Notes under the pieces: model-generated
Told to the model about the DNA's origin: nothing
The model's database searches: none
The model's input: the letters and a program-made list of their open reading frames with translations, nothing else
Source: Phlebiopsis flavidoalba
Taxonomy: Eukaryota; Basidiomycota; Agaricomycetes; Polyporales; Phanerochaetaceae
Length of the DNA stretch: 64,000 nt
Direction of reading: 5' to 3'
NCBI GenBank assembly: GCA_035772785.1
Contig: JAOCPU010000014.1
Coordinates: 1-64,000, forward strand
Shown: positions 10,887 to 21,344 of the stretch, piece by piece
Layout of the letters: every line of letters starts with the position of its first letter
Position numbering within the stretch: the first letter of the stretch is position 1
Translations under genes and position numbers: made by a program

Positions 10887-11421
10887 TTGTGACTGTTCTA
10901 GCTACGTTTAAATTTTCAGTTAATTTCTATCGCTGGCCATGCAAAGAGATTCTCCTCACATGTGACGGTTTTGAGCAGCCCGGTACAGAGCAACGACAAG
11001 GACCGCGTAATCCTAGGTCAAGAGCGTTCGGCGTTTGAATGCCATTCAGTGGATCCTCGATTCTGTTTTCTACATATTTGTATGCAACGGCGCGTGGTGA
11101 TACGTAACGCTTCTGGGCGCCGTCAACCTGTCGCTAAGTCCGATACTGCGCCTCCCGTAACAGGCTTGCGTCAGCGGCGTCGTTCTCCGGGCCCCAGAAA
11201 CTCTGCTTGTCTCAAGACGTCAATGCGAGCAAAGCCTACCTCAGCATAGAGTCTTCAGAAATCTTATAATGCCGTGTCGCTCAGCTTGTCCCGGAAAGAT
11301 AAATTCTATACACGATTAGCATTGTGACAGCAACAGGGTCCCATGTAAGCAAAAGAAATACAGCATCACGTAACCCAATGAAGCAACGAAATTGAAGCTT
11401 GAAATATAAGATCAGAGCCGT
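10887..11421. other. Intergenic, nothing recognised
   Basis: About 535 bases between the BTB gene start and the 3' end of the FAD oxidoreductase gene. No convincing coding block or RNA gene was seen. Confidence 0.5.
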
Positions 11422-13539
11422 TCACATCTCCTGATACCCTGCTCGAACGACATTCGTCGCACTGACCACACACCCTTCGAGCAGCGGGATGCCAGCATGG
11501 GCATACGACCCACAAAACCAGATCCCGGGCACCCTATTCGTCTCACCGTTCGCACCCAAGCGCGCCCGCGCCCTGAAGGCCGCCGAGGACGCCACCCGCC
11601 GTGCCCTCGCACCCCCACCGCCACCCGCCGCGCGGGCGCTCGTGCCAGAGTCCGCGCAGCGCAGCCTTGCTCTCGGGCGTGACGATCGCCCGCTGCATGT
11701 GCGCGACGCTGATGATCGATTTTTCCGCGGGCGGGACGATGGGGTTCGTGGTCTGGTACACGCCCTCGAGCCGCGGGAGGACGTGTGTCGCCATCGCGTA
11801 GGACGGGTCGACGCAGTGTTGGGACTGTTTTTCGGGCAGCGGGCTTCCAGGGGATGGGGGTGCGGCCATGATGAGGTTCAGGTCGCGTCTGTCGCGGGGC
11901 GAGGAAGGGAGGAGGGTAGAGTCGGTGTGATTGATGACCACAGCGTGGACATATTTGAAGGTCTTTAGGCACTGGATTTGGGCGTCAACCATGGTGCGCT
12001 GTTCTTCGAGATTTGATGGGTTCTTTGGGTGCGACGCGGGGAGAGAGTCGAGATAACTCTGCAGCAGAGGAATTCCATGGTTGGCCTGGGTCGCAAAGAT
12101 TACGTGCGCAAATCCATGGAAAGATCGGTCGGTACCACAATGTACCGAAACAGTGGGACCCGACTGAGCGGTTGGCGGAGTGGTACTCAAGGCCAGTTAT
12201 AGCTGAGCCAGTATGTATCTGCGAGGGGTGAAGGGAGGAAGTGATCCTGTGGACGACATCTCGAACGCCGTTCAAGACCACATAGTGATGTGTACCGAGA
12301 GTAAGGTAAATATAATCTGATGTATGCATTTAGTTTTCTGGGCTTGAAAAGAGAACATGGAAAAACCACAAACCGAGGAACTCTTCGACGGGGTGATTCC
12401 AAATATCTTCGGAACCTGCAGTACAGACAGCAGAGAAGAGAGGCACTATCACTTGGCCTACAAAGTCGCGCCATTTGGTGTCCAAGCCGAGAGAGCGAGA
12501 GAATATGCTAGACGGTGGTGGTGGCATCCTGCCATTGGCGAAGAGTCATCCCCTTGGTCGGGGGCCGAACAGGGATAGTTGTGTAAGCCAGTGGTTTTGC
12601 CAACCATGTCGGTGCATGGAGAGGTAATGAAAGCAAAGAGGAGTCGCAAGTAGAACACGCCGATGAGAAGCGCCGAGAGGACAAACGTCGCGTACGCCTG
12701 AATTGAAGCAAGGATACCATTAGAACCGGACGCCATGGCCGATGGCATGCTAATGCCCTTGGTCCCGGAAGCCCCGTTGTAGATAAAGTTAGCCATAATC
12801 TTGCGTGTAGATGCGTTCGTAAGGTTTTTCAGGGTCGAAAAATGAGTAGGAGAAATCACCGCCTCGCGGAAGGTCACACCAAGCTCTTGATAGAGGGGAA
12901 ATGAGGGTTCAGGGTAATATCCTATATTCTTCGGCTTTAGCAGTTATACAATGAGTCTCAGAACGAAAACATGCCTCCTTGAAAGAACGCATGGGGACAT
13001 CGACTCTCTGTTTTCCATTTTGTCCTCCGGGACTGGTACCGAGATTGAATGGCAGGTCCATGCCCAGCGACGGAGCCTGTGAAAGCAAAAAGTCAGCATC
13101 TTTGTGCACTCTAGGACCCTGAGTAAAAAATAGGCCACAAGTGGTTGATGGAAAGTTGTGCGCCAGTGTCTTGGAAAGTTGAAAAACCCCTGACAATGAA
13201 CTGAGGCGTCATCACGGATCGCGCAGCTCCCCGCAAGAGTTTAAAGGGACATATGACGACAGCGGCATCCAGGGAGATGTGAAAGTACGCGTGTAAAGCA
13301 AGAGAAGTGGTAAGAACGCACCTTTTCAAAGAGATGAACCTCGACCTGGACTTCTCTGTGTTCCGACGCCTTGACCAGCTTGTAGCAGCGGTGAGGCCTG
13401 CCAGACCGCTGCCAACAACGGCGACCTTGACTGTACGTTTTCCCGGATCATAGTGGGTAGGAGGATGTTGCTCGCTGCGCGCTCACGACGGCGTGGTGGA
13501 ACGTCTTTGGGGCGCGTCGTCGAACGAGGAAGTCGTCAT
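11422..13539 (-). CDS. FAD-dependent amine oxidase-like oxidoreductase
   Basis: The N-terminal part has the dinucleotide-binding motif VKVAVVGSGLAGLTAAT (near 13400), then VQVEVHLFEK. After an unusually long intron (about 13077-13322) it continues SLGMDLPFNL and RVDVPMRSF. The central part contains FREAVISPTHFSTL and a hydrophobic stretch (about 12600-12680) that may be a membrane segment. The C-terminal part holds FHGFAHVIFATQANHGIPLL, a second FAD-contacting segment PGIWFCGSYAHAGIPLLEG, and ends AGYQEM before the stop at 11422. This order matches fungal FAD/NAD(P)-binding amine-oxidase-superfamily proteins. The start ATG at 13539 (MTTSSFDDAPQRR) keeps the same frame but meets a TGA near 13480, read here as a sequence error. 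Several indels split the body. Substrate unknown. Confidence 0.75.
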
Positions 13540-14458
13540 ACCACGGACAAGCGTCGCTTAAGTATTCGCTCCCTCGTGTTCGGGGACGGAGATGATTTGG
13601 AGAGTAAACAGACAGGTCGCTCGAGGGTTAGCGTTGGCCAGACATGGGATCCAGCCGAGGAAGGTTTAGAACGCGACGTGGGCTATTCGTAGATATGTCA
13701 ACCGGGGTTACCGGTCGTGTCGTCTTTCCAAGAGGCCGGAGTGATGGGTACACCATTGTGTGATAACATCCTCGTCTAGGCACTATTCTGTGCTGCGCTT
13801 CTCATAGCTGCCAGGAATTTCGTACACATTAGAGGCGATTTTCGAGCCACTTCAGCGCGGAAAGCAGGCTTGTCCTCCGTGAACGAAGCGGAGAGAATTC
13901 ATCACGAGAGGAGCACGGTCGTCTGAGGGAGACAAATTCCCTAGCCACGGTATGATTGAAACCGTCAATGCAATCATGCCCAGAGGACATGTACCATTGA
14001 ACAGAAGACAGAAGCACAGGAGTTAAACGCGCTGGAACAAGAGCAATTGACAGTGGCCGTCAAAGGGGCTGGTCGAGAGTGCTGAGCGCCGAGTAGCGAG
14101 GAGTAAAGTCATTTCAAGGAGCAAATCATATGTACAGCAAGCTGTCATTCAAGAATAGGATGACCGGGGTAGTGGAAAGTCGCAAGCCAATCAATCAAGC
14201 GGTGCGATGTTTAGCTCAAACGTTGTGTTGGACTTGGGAGTGTGTAAAGGTTCCGAGGCGAAGATGATTCCGTCACGACTGAATCAGAATGTTCACACGG
14301 TCAGCTAAAGGGCTACTCGTAAGGACCGTGGGATGATTCAGTTCAAGGGATGAGAATGATAGAGTCAATAGAACGCTTCACTAGTTTCTTACTGCTTTAA
14401 CATAGGATTTTGCTTACGCTATCCGTACCTCGTACCGAGACTGGCATCATCGACCACC
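13540..14458. other. Divergent intergenic region
   Basis: Separates the diverging FAD oxidoreductase and MFAP1 genes and should hold both promoters. No gene is recognised. At 14051-14064 it contains a 14-base match to the terminal repeat of the MITE at 34.4-35.0 kb. Confidence 0.5.
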
Positions 14459-16435
14459 ATGTCTACCACACTCGCGAACGACCGTTCCGCGGAAGACGGC
14501 AAGCGCGGCAAGCGAAGCCTATCGCACGATACTGGAAGGGTAAAGCCCCCAAAGGTGCTGACGCGCTAACCTTCCGACTCTGAAGAAGAGGATGAGGAAG
14601 CACAAGAGCTTGAGGAAGTGGGGACTGAGGCCATCGAGGATATTGAAGAAGAAGGACTTGAGGTCCACCAACAAGTGCAGAAGGGAGCTGCGAAGGCGAT
14701 CAATGTCGCATTGCGGGACGTAAACATATCTAAGGATGGTAAGGTCATTGTTGCAGGCAGGGAGGAGGTTTGGGCGAACAGAAGCCGAGTTAGGTGCGTC
14801 ATTTCCCGGTGTGCTGGCTTGCGAGATGAAAGAACTGTCTCTATAGAGGAAGATGAGGAGGAGGAGGAAGACGAAGAAGAAGAAGGTGCAGGCGAGGAAG
14901 AGGTCACGAGCGTTATACTTACTCCCACCGCGAGCCTCACGTGAATATAATTACGCCAGTCTAGCGAATACGAGAGCGAATCTGAAGAAGAAGAGCCGTC
15001 CGAAACATCCCTTTCAGTTCAGGGCCCGTTTTCGTGCCAAAGTGCGTCTAAAATGATTCCTGAGTACCCTGTTTTCAACTCATGACATATCTACAGACGA
15101 GGACGCGCGACCATTAGCCGAGAAGGAAGCACTCGCACAGGATACTGAAGAGGCACTTTTGAAACGCAAAGAGGCTGAAGCCGAAGAGCGGAAGAAGCAA
15201 AGTCCATGACATGGTGGCTGAATCTATCAAAACGAGAGTTGGCTGAGAGTATGTCTACCTTTACTCTCGGGATGTTCAACATTTAACCTGTGTTCAATAG
15301 AGGAGAAGGAGGCGGAGGTTCCGGACGTTGACGACACAGACGGACTCGACCCCGAGGAGGGCGAGTTTGAGGCTTGGCGTCTACGTGAATTAGCTCGAAT
15401 CAAGCGCGACAAGGATGAGGATGAAGTCAGGAGAGAGTTCGAACTCGAACGTGAGGAAGTAGAACGTCGGAGAGCTTTACCTGAAGAACAAAGACTCAAG
15501 GAGGACATGGAGCACGCGGAGAAGAGCCGAGTGACAAGCCGAAAGGTCAGCAAAAGTTCCTCCAGAAAAGTACTGGCACAAAGGTGCATTCTTATCCACC
15601 AGGTACGTCACGCTTGTGATATATCTCGACACAGCTTTGATATTGAAGGCTGTTGTCACCTACAATCTAGGACGAAGAAATCCTTAGACGGCACGCAAAA
15701 CAACTTCACCGAGAGTACCGAGTCTACGGTTGACGTGTCCATTTGCTACCCAAAAGTCATGCAAGTTCAAGAACTTTGGTAAGACGCGGTCGGACAAAAT
15801 ACACGGCACATTGGTGGATCAGGACACCACTGCGAACACTGGTGGGCTTTGGTGGCACAGAGTCGATGCGGCCCGGAGGCAAGGCAGAGATTGTGTGCTT
15901 CGGGTGCGGGGGTCCGCATCTCAAAAAAGGTACACCAACCCTGTGTACCCTAGACGCACGATCGACAGGGGTTGCTCATGCAAGGCTTGTTTCACCCAGA
16001 TTGTCCGCAGAACACAGGTCCCATGAAGATGGGCACTGGCGCGAATAGCACGGCGCCGGGTCCGGGGCGCCCAATGGGGCGCGGGGGGCCGCGCGATGAA
16101 GAAGGGCTCGTGGCGCGAACGCGATCGCGACGACGGGTTTACCGCAGGCCAAGAGACGATCGCGGACGACGACCGTGACAGACGGCGAGATGACCGCGAT
16201 CGGTATGACGGGCGGGGGGATCGGTATGACAGGGACCGGAGAGATCGTGGTGATCGACGCGACGACTGGGACAGGCGGCGAGACACGGGGGATAGGTATG
16301 ACAGTCGGCGACGGGGCTCGCGATCCCCTAGACGCGAGAGGTGGAGAGACGAAGATGCGCGCACGGATAAGCATCGACCAAGAGAGAGCTCTGTCGAGTA
16401 TAACCGAGACGAGAAACGACGGCCGTTTGGGTTGA
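14459..16435 (+). CDS. MFAP1: Spliceosomal protein, MFAP1 homologue
   Basis: MFAP1 is a spliceosomal B-complex protein that works with Prp38. Blocks in order: MSTTLANDRSAEDGKRGK; ARYWKGKAPKGADAL (shifted frame); an acidic SEEEDEEAQELEE region; RPVFVPK with DERATIAEKEALAQ after an intron; DPEEGEFEAWRLRELARIKR; FLQKYWHKGAF; KVMQVKNFGK then DQDTT; a zinc-knuckle-like CFGCGGPHLKK continuing DCPQN after an intron. The C-terminal tail (16090-16430) is very rich in Arg-Asp and Arg-Ser. The EAWRLRELARIKR and FLQKYWHKGAF blocks are diagnostic. At least five one-base breaks and several introns interrupt it. The stop at 16433 needs one indel; in the uncorrected frame the open frame runs to 16611. Confidence 0.85.
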
Positions 16436-16640
16436 CCTCTCTCGCACCCTCATACTGCTGTTCCTTCTATCCTCATGTACTACCACTTTCCCACCAGGTC
16501 ATATTATCCCTTTTCGCTTCGTGGCCTCGAGTTACGAATACAAGATCAAGAAAACACCCACCAACGCGACATCATTTGCGAAACATAGGTAGCTTGAATA
16601 CTACATGCTAATCACCCTCACATTTCCTTCGCCTACAGGG

Positions 16641-17701
16641 TCACACTAGACTTCCAAGCGTTGTAGTACACACCTCCATGCCGTCAACCAAACCCGCCTT
16701 GCGAGGTTCCCATCCGAGCAATGCGCGCGCCAAATAAGGCTTCAGCAGGGAAGTAGTGCTCAAGGCGCCTTCGAATGCTATCACGAAGGGGTAAGCGACC
16801 CAGCTTTCGCTCGTGAATTCGAACTTACGGTTAGTTGGCTTCATGTAGACAGGCTCCCCGGATGCACCGCTGACCTCGGAGACCTTTTTCAGGATATCCG
16901 GGAGGCTCTCGGTATGGGCGTTGGCGGCGTCGAAGATTTTGCCCCCTATAAGTTGGGGCCTTCTCCGCAAGCAAGACGTTACAATGCGGCAAGGTCGTCC
17001 GCGTGAATGACGGACCAGCGGCTCTCGGGGGTGCCAAACCACGCAATCCGGCCTTCGGACGCTCCCTTGAACAGCGACCCCACAATGGACCCGCTACGAC
17101 CGTAAAGCAGAGCGGGCCGGACGACGATGCCGTTGAGCACAGGGTTGATCACAACACGCTGCTCTTGATCAACGCGCCCCAGGCGATTTAGCTCGATGGG
17201 ATTGGTCGTGGGCGAGGTGTCGGTCTTGATGGTCTTCAGGTCGTGGCCATGGGACCCAAGTGCCGGAGGTATAGATATAGGTGAGCTTTGACGCACTGGC
17301 GGGACGCTTCTTCGCCGCTTTGACAGTAGCCTGCAGTAGCTGGTCGGACAGCGCTTTGATCTCCATACCTCCAACTGCGTCTATAACTACGTCCAGAGTG
17401 GGCACGAGTTTCAAGCCATTTGGATGGATCTGACGTCGATGCGACTATGGGAATGACTGGAAGGATAAGATCAGCACCGTCGGAACACTTGAGTAAGTGC
17501 ATCCGCTTACTCTCTTCTTGCGCCAACTGACGAGCCTTGTCTTCAGAACGAGTGACGCCGTATACAATGTGTCCTGCGCGCACAAGAGCTTGTGCAGCCG
17601 GAAGGCCAATGAAGCCGGACGCACTGTGGTTAGACTCGTCAGACAGGTCTCAATCCACCAGAAGCACAAAACGCTACACACCCAAGGATGAGAACTTTCA
17701 T
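16641..17701 (-). CDS. NAD(P)-dependent epimerase/SDR-type protein
   Basis: The start at 17701 gives MKVLILG, then a 57-nt intron (donor GTGTGT), then GASGFIG completing the Rossmann motif GxSGFIG of extended short-chain dehydrogenases. Following blocks are LPAAQALVRAGHIVYGVTRS, a second intron, IPIVASTSDPSKWL, VVIDAVGG, KLTYIYTSGTWVHG, GIVVRPALLYGRSGSI, WSVIHADDLAAL, IFDAANAHTESLPDILKKV and the C-terminus before TGA at 16641. This is the arrangement of fungal NAD-dependent epimerase/dehydratase proteins acting on small carbonyl or sugar-like substrates. Substrate cannot be inferred. Three or more frame breaks occur (near 17400, 17260 and 16960). It is convergent with MFAP1, about 200 bp apart. 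Confidence 0.8.
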
Positions 17702-18811
17702 GTCTGGATGCTGCTGACCTTGGGAGTCGAATGAATTTGGGGGTAAGCGCAAAAGTTTCCCTCTTTACATTTTATACCCCCCACAGTGCACTACCACACC
17801 TTTCTTAACGCGGCCGTAGGGCGCCTCTTTGAGTATCAAGCATGATGTGGTAAGAGCCTACGGGACATATCTCTAAGCTGATCTACATGCGTAAGCTACT
17901 CACACAAAAACGAACCCCAGACCCACTTCGTTTTCCGGATAGAGTCCAACTCGCTACAGTCTCCGAGGCCTTGTCTCGAGCCATCGTTAGCCAGGCGTAG
18001 CCGCAGTGACCCATACGCTTACTGTAGAGCGGTTAAGGATTTGATCTGCAACTTGCGTGCCGTGGCGACGGCGTACCCTCCCGCTGCGGCACGGTTCCGC
18101 GGCGCTGGCCTGTCATAGCGCAACCAAGACAACTCTGTGGCCACAATTTACCCTGTCACTATGCCGTACGTGATTGGCTTGACGTTCGGACTTTGAACTA
18201 CTTACTGACTTTGTAAGCAGCCTTGGCAATCGAACATAAGAACGTTCAAAGTCCGCTGCTTATTGATCTCACCCAGAATCGTGCCAAAAGATGTCTCCAC
18301 GTCGTGTCACCTCTATCAAAGCAGCTCCGTATACTGGTCCGCGATGCCGGCGGCCCCAGTCGAAGGAACATGACGAGGGTTTTACCCGCAGCACGGTACC
18401 GCGGATGCAGCCATCAGCTCAACATGAATCAACTTCTGCGAGCCGCAGTTATTCACAACTCGCGCGTCATTGATGACAGCCCGAGTGCTTTGGCGATTTG
18501 CCCGTGTGTGATGACATACTCTCTGTGACCTGAGGCCGGGCGGAGGTGACTTACGCTTGAAACTCACGGTCTCTTTCAATGCGTAGATGCATGCGCTCCT
18601 ATCACATCGTGGTTAGACTTCTTCGAGGGCACCTGACTTCCCGTCTACAGTCGACTCACGGTCATGGGTCCTCAACTATATCATTCCCGGACTCTTTGAT
18701 TCAAAATTATCTCACATGCCTAGACAGAAGGCTGTCGGCCATGATCATCCTTCATACACGTTCGGTGTAGCCAGCCTTTCACGGGTGACTTGTTCACAAC
18801 GGCCACAGACA
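17702..18811. other. Intergenic, nothing recognised
   Basis: About 1.1 kb between the divergent epimerase gene and the sugar transporter. Open frames at 18223-18528 and 18291-18473 overlap in different frames and match no family I know. Confidence 0.45.
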
Positions 18812-21058
18812 ATGGGGCTCATCTTCAATGTTTTTACAGCAGCATTTTGCTCAATAGGTCAGTGCTTTGTTGCAAGTTCGTGCACAGAAGTGACAGTCAG
18901 AGCCAATCACAAGGTTCATTTCTCTTCGGGTAAGAATTTCGTCAACATCGCTCTGAAAGCTTGACGTACTAAAGGATGATTCATAGTTATGACACGTAAT
19001 TTGTGGTTCATTGCCTACGCGACGACTTCATTAACATGTAGCTGCTGCTTAGTGGGATCATCGCCTCAATCATCACCTTCAATGCTTTTAAAAACCTTTA
19101 TCGGACGCCCAGGCGAAATATAACAGCTTGTCCGGTGCTGTAGTGTCAACTTTTGCGGGAGGATCGTCTTTTTTTTCGGGGCGGCGACACGGCCGGCGAT
19201 AGGTGGATGGTTCGTTCTAAGGTCTTCCAAGGTGCTACACATCGATAATTTTGGGAAGGACGAGTGACAAATATGGTCGCAAACGATCTATCCAGGTGCG
19301 CACTATTTTACTGGTATATGTAGAGGCCTCCGATCGTATTCTTCCATAGCTTGGGTCGATTGTCGCAATGTCGGGGTTGCGCTATGCAGGCTGGGGCCAA
19401 CAACTTTGTGTGTCTACTCATCGGCCGGATAATCGGAGGTTTGCTGTCGGGTACGTACTCAAAGCCCTCTCTCCCAGACGAATTTATCCAATGCGTCCCC
19501 CTTCAGAAGCTTTATCGATGACCGTCCCACTTTGATATAATGTATGCAAGTTACCACCAGACATACTGCACCGTCTTGATTACTTATTGCAGACAGAAAT
19601 CGCCCCTCCCCAAATCCGGGATTCGTGGTCGGTCTTGCTCAACAAATGATAGGTATCGGGCTTTCTTGTCGCCAATTGGGTTTCGTATGGGTGTCAATTT
19701 CTCAATGGCAATATGGGATGGCGGTTATCGCTCGGACTGCAGCTTGTCCCAGCATTTTCTGCTCCTCGTTGGCATCCAATTTCTACCGTTCTCACCGTAT
19801 GTCCACATCTTGATTAGATCCCTCGTGGCAAATGTCTGATGTGGTCTCAGGCGTTGGCTTATTGAACATGGCCTGCGACGGACGAAGCACGAGATGGTCG
19901 TGTATCAGTCTTCACGGCGCTAGGACCCCGAGGAAAAGATGCAAAGCGGAAGCGGAGTTTCCTGGAATAATGCTAAGTAAACCATAAAGGCGGAAAGCAT
20001 CCCCTGCGGTCTCGCGAAAGATATCATACTATATGGTGCCACGATCGGCGGGGGCGAACTGCGTCTCAAGAGAACCCTGGTGGCTGTCGGTGTAATCAGG
20101 TTGTTTGGGGGGGGGCACGTTTTCTTCTGGTATTCCATGGTAAGGTTTTCACGAGCGATCACACCTGTGCACCATCGTGAAAATCCCAATAAGTCACTAG
20201 TCATCAATTTTGTCCTTGGTCCATCCTTGTATATTGCCCTTGGATTTAGCTCACGGCCAATCCCTCTGGCGCAAGGTATTATCATGGTGCTTTCCGGGCC
20301 CAGTCACGACCTTTTTGTGCGTTTGCCCGGATTCGTTCCCTCCAACGCACCTGAATTCCCACATACTCACGAATTTCCCCGTGTAAAAGTTTCATCACAC
20401 TGCTGGTCCTTGAGGTACTGTCGCCGCAAAGGTAAACCGCCTTGTGTTTGTATTCCGGTTGCAATGGTTTACAGTCACATATAGTCATTCTCCACCCATA
20501 TATCTCTGTCAATATTCCCACCAAGCAATCCGACGGCATGCCAAACCCCCATCGGTCCCCTCCCAACGAGTCCGGTGTCGCGATGATATTTTCTTATAGC
20601 TTTTTTCTTCCCTTCAACATGTCCGGTTTCGGTGCGGTGGTGCTTGGGTACTTGCTTCGGCGGTACACCACGCAGTCCCTTTCGTCGTTTGTGCACTGTG
20701 GTACATAAAGATGCTCACACTTGTCGTACGCACAGGTATTTGTCCAACAAGAACACGCTCCATTGGCACAGCAGGTCCTGCTACAGAGCATGTCCTCCAG
20801 GTTTTGCTCCCTCGTGTTGACGAATGATCCGAGTCCCTAACGGTTGCTCAAATTGGCTGATGTGATCTATCCTGTATTGCCCCAGGTCTCGGGAACTGAT
20901 AGCTATCGCAGATATCGCTGGAATTATTATGTTGCTTTTTATCTTGGCTTTGAATGCCATAGACTGTGCATTCATCCTGTTGTTTCTTCCCTGACACCAA
21001 AGGTCAAGTGTGTATTTGCGCAGTGCAGGAATAGACATCCAGCGAAGCGTTCTAATTA
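18812..21058 (+). pseudogene. MFS sugar transporter, heavily disrupted
   Basis: Scattered blocks keep the order of a fungal hexose-type transporter of the Major Facilitator Superfamily. They are NVFTAAFCSIG near 18825; LSGAVVSTFAGGSSF near 19140; motif A as GRTSDKYGRKRSIQ near 19255; GCALQAGANNFVCLLIGRII near 19380; TEIAPPQIRGFVVGLAQQMI near 19590; VANWVSYGCQFLNG; FLLLVGIQFLPFSP, an intron, then RWLIEHG near 19855; KRTLVAVGV near 20080; IFPTRTRSIGTA near 20740; and an FPDTKGQ-like tail near 20990. Frame changes occur about every 60-150 bp, denser than in the neighbours, and segments between 20150 and 20550 are hard to align. It may be a true pseudogene or an error-rich patch. The coordinates bound the recognisable blocks. 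Tail-to-tail with PRP16. Confidence 0.65.
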
Positions 21059-21344
21059 ATCGTTTGTGCATGCTAGTGAAAAAAAACCTCCCGAGGAGGA
21101 TGGCGGATATATTCCGTGACAAAATAGAGGTGCCATAAGAGTAGACCGACACCAAAAATACGTTGGCACGTCAAAACCATATCGAACAGAGAAGGCTTAG
21201 TTGATGCTATATTTGCTATCAGTTCGCTCTTTCTCCACTGTCTATCCAATTCCGTTGCAAAATCATCATCTTGATATAAACGGTACTCATAAGAAAGCCC
21301 TATATATACCGATCACATAACATCCTGATCAACCGTATGGGATA

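Noticed and set aside
14566..14940. Ser-rich 124-codon frame on the minus strand
   Set aside because: Antisense of the acidic Glu-rich exon of the MFAP1 gene, where GAA/GAG codons read as Ser/Leu-rich text.
15921..16364. Arg/Ser-rich and Val/Pro-rich minus-strand frames
   Set aside because: Antisense shadows of the Arg-Asp tail of MFAP1.
20781..21155. 124-codon minus-strand frame
   Set aside because: Overlaps transporter blocks on the plus strand and has no family signature.
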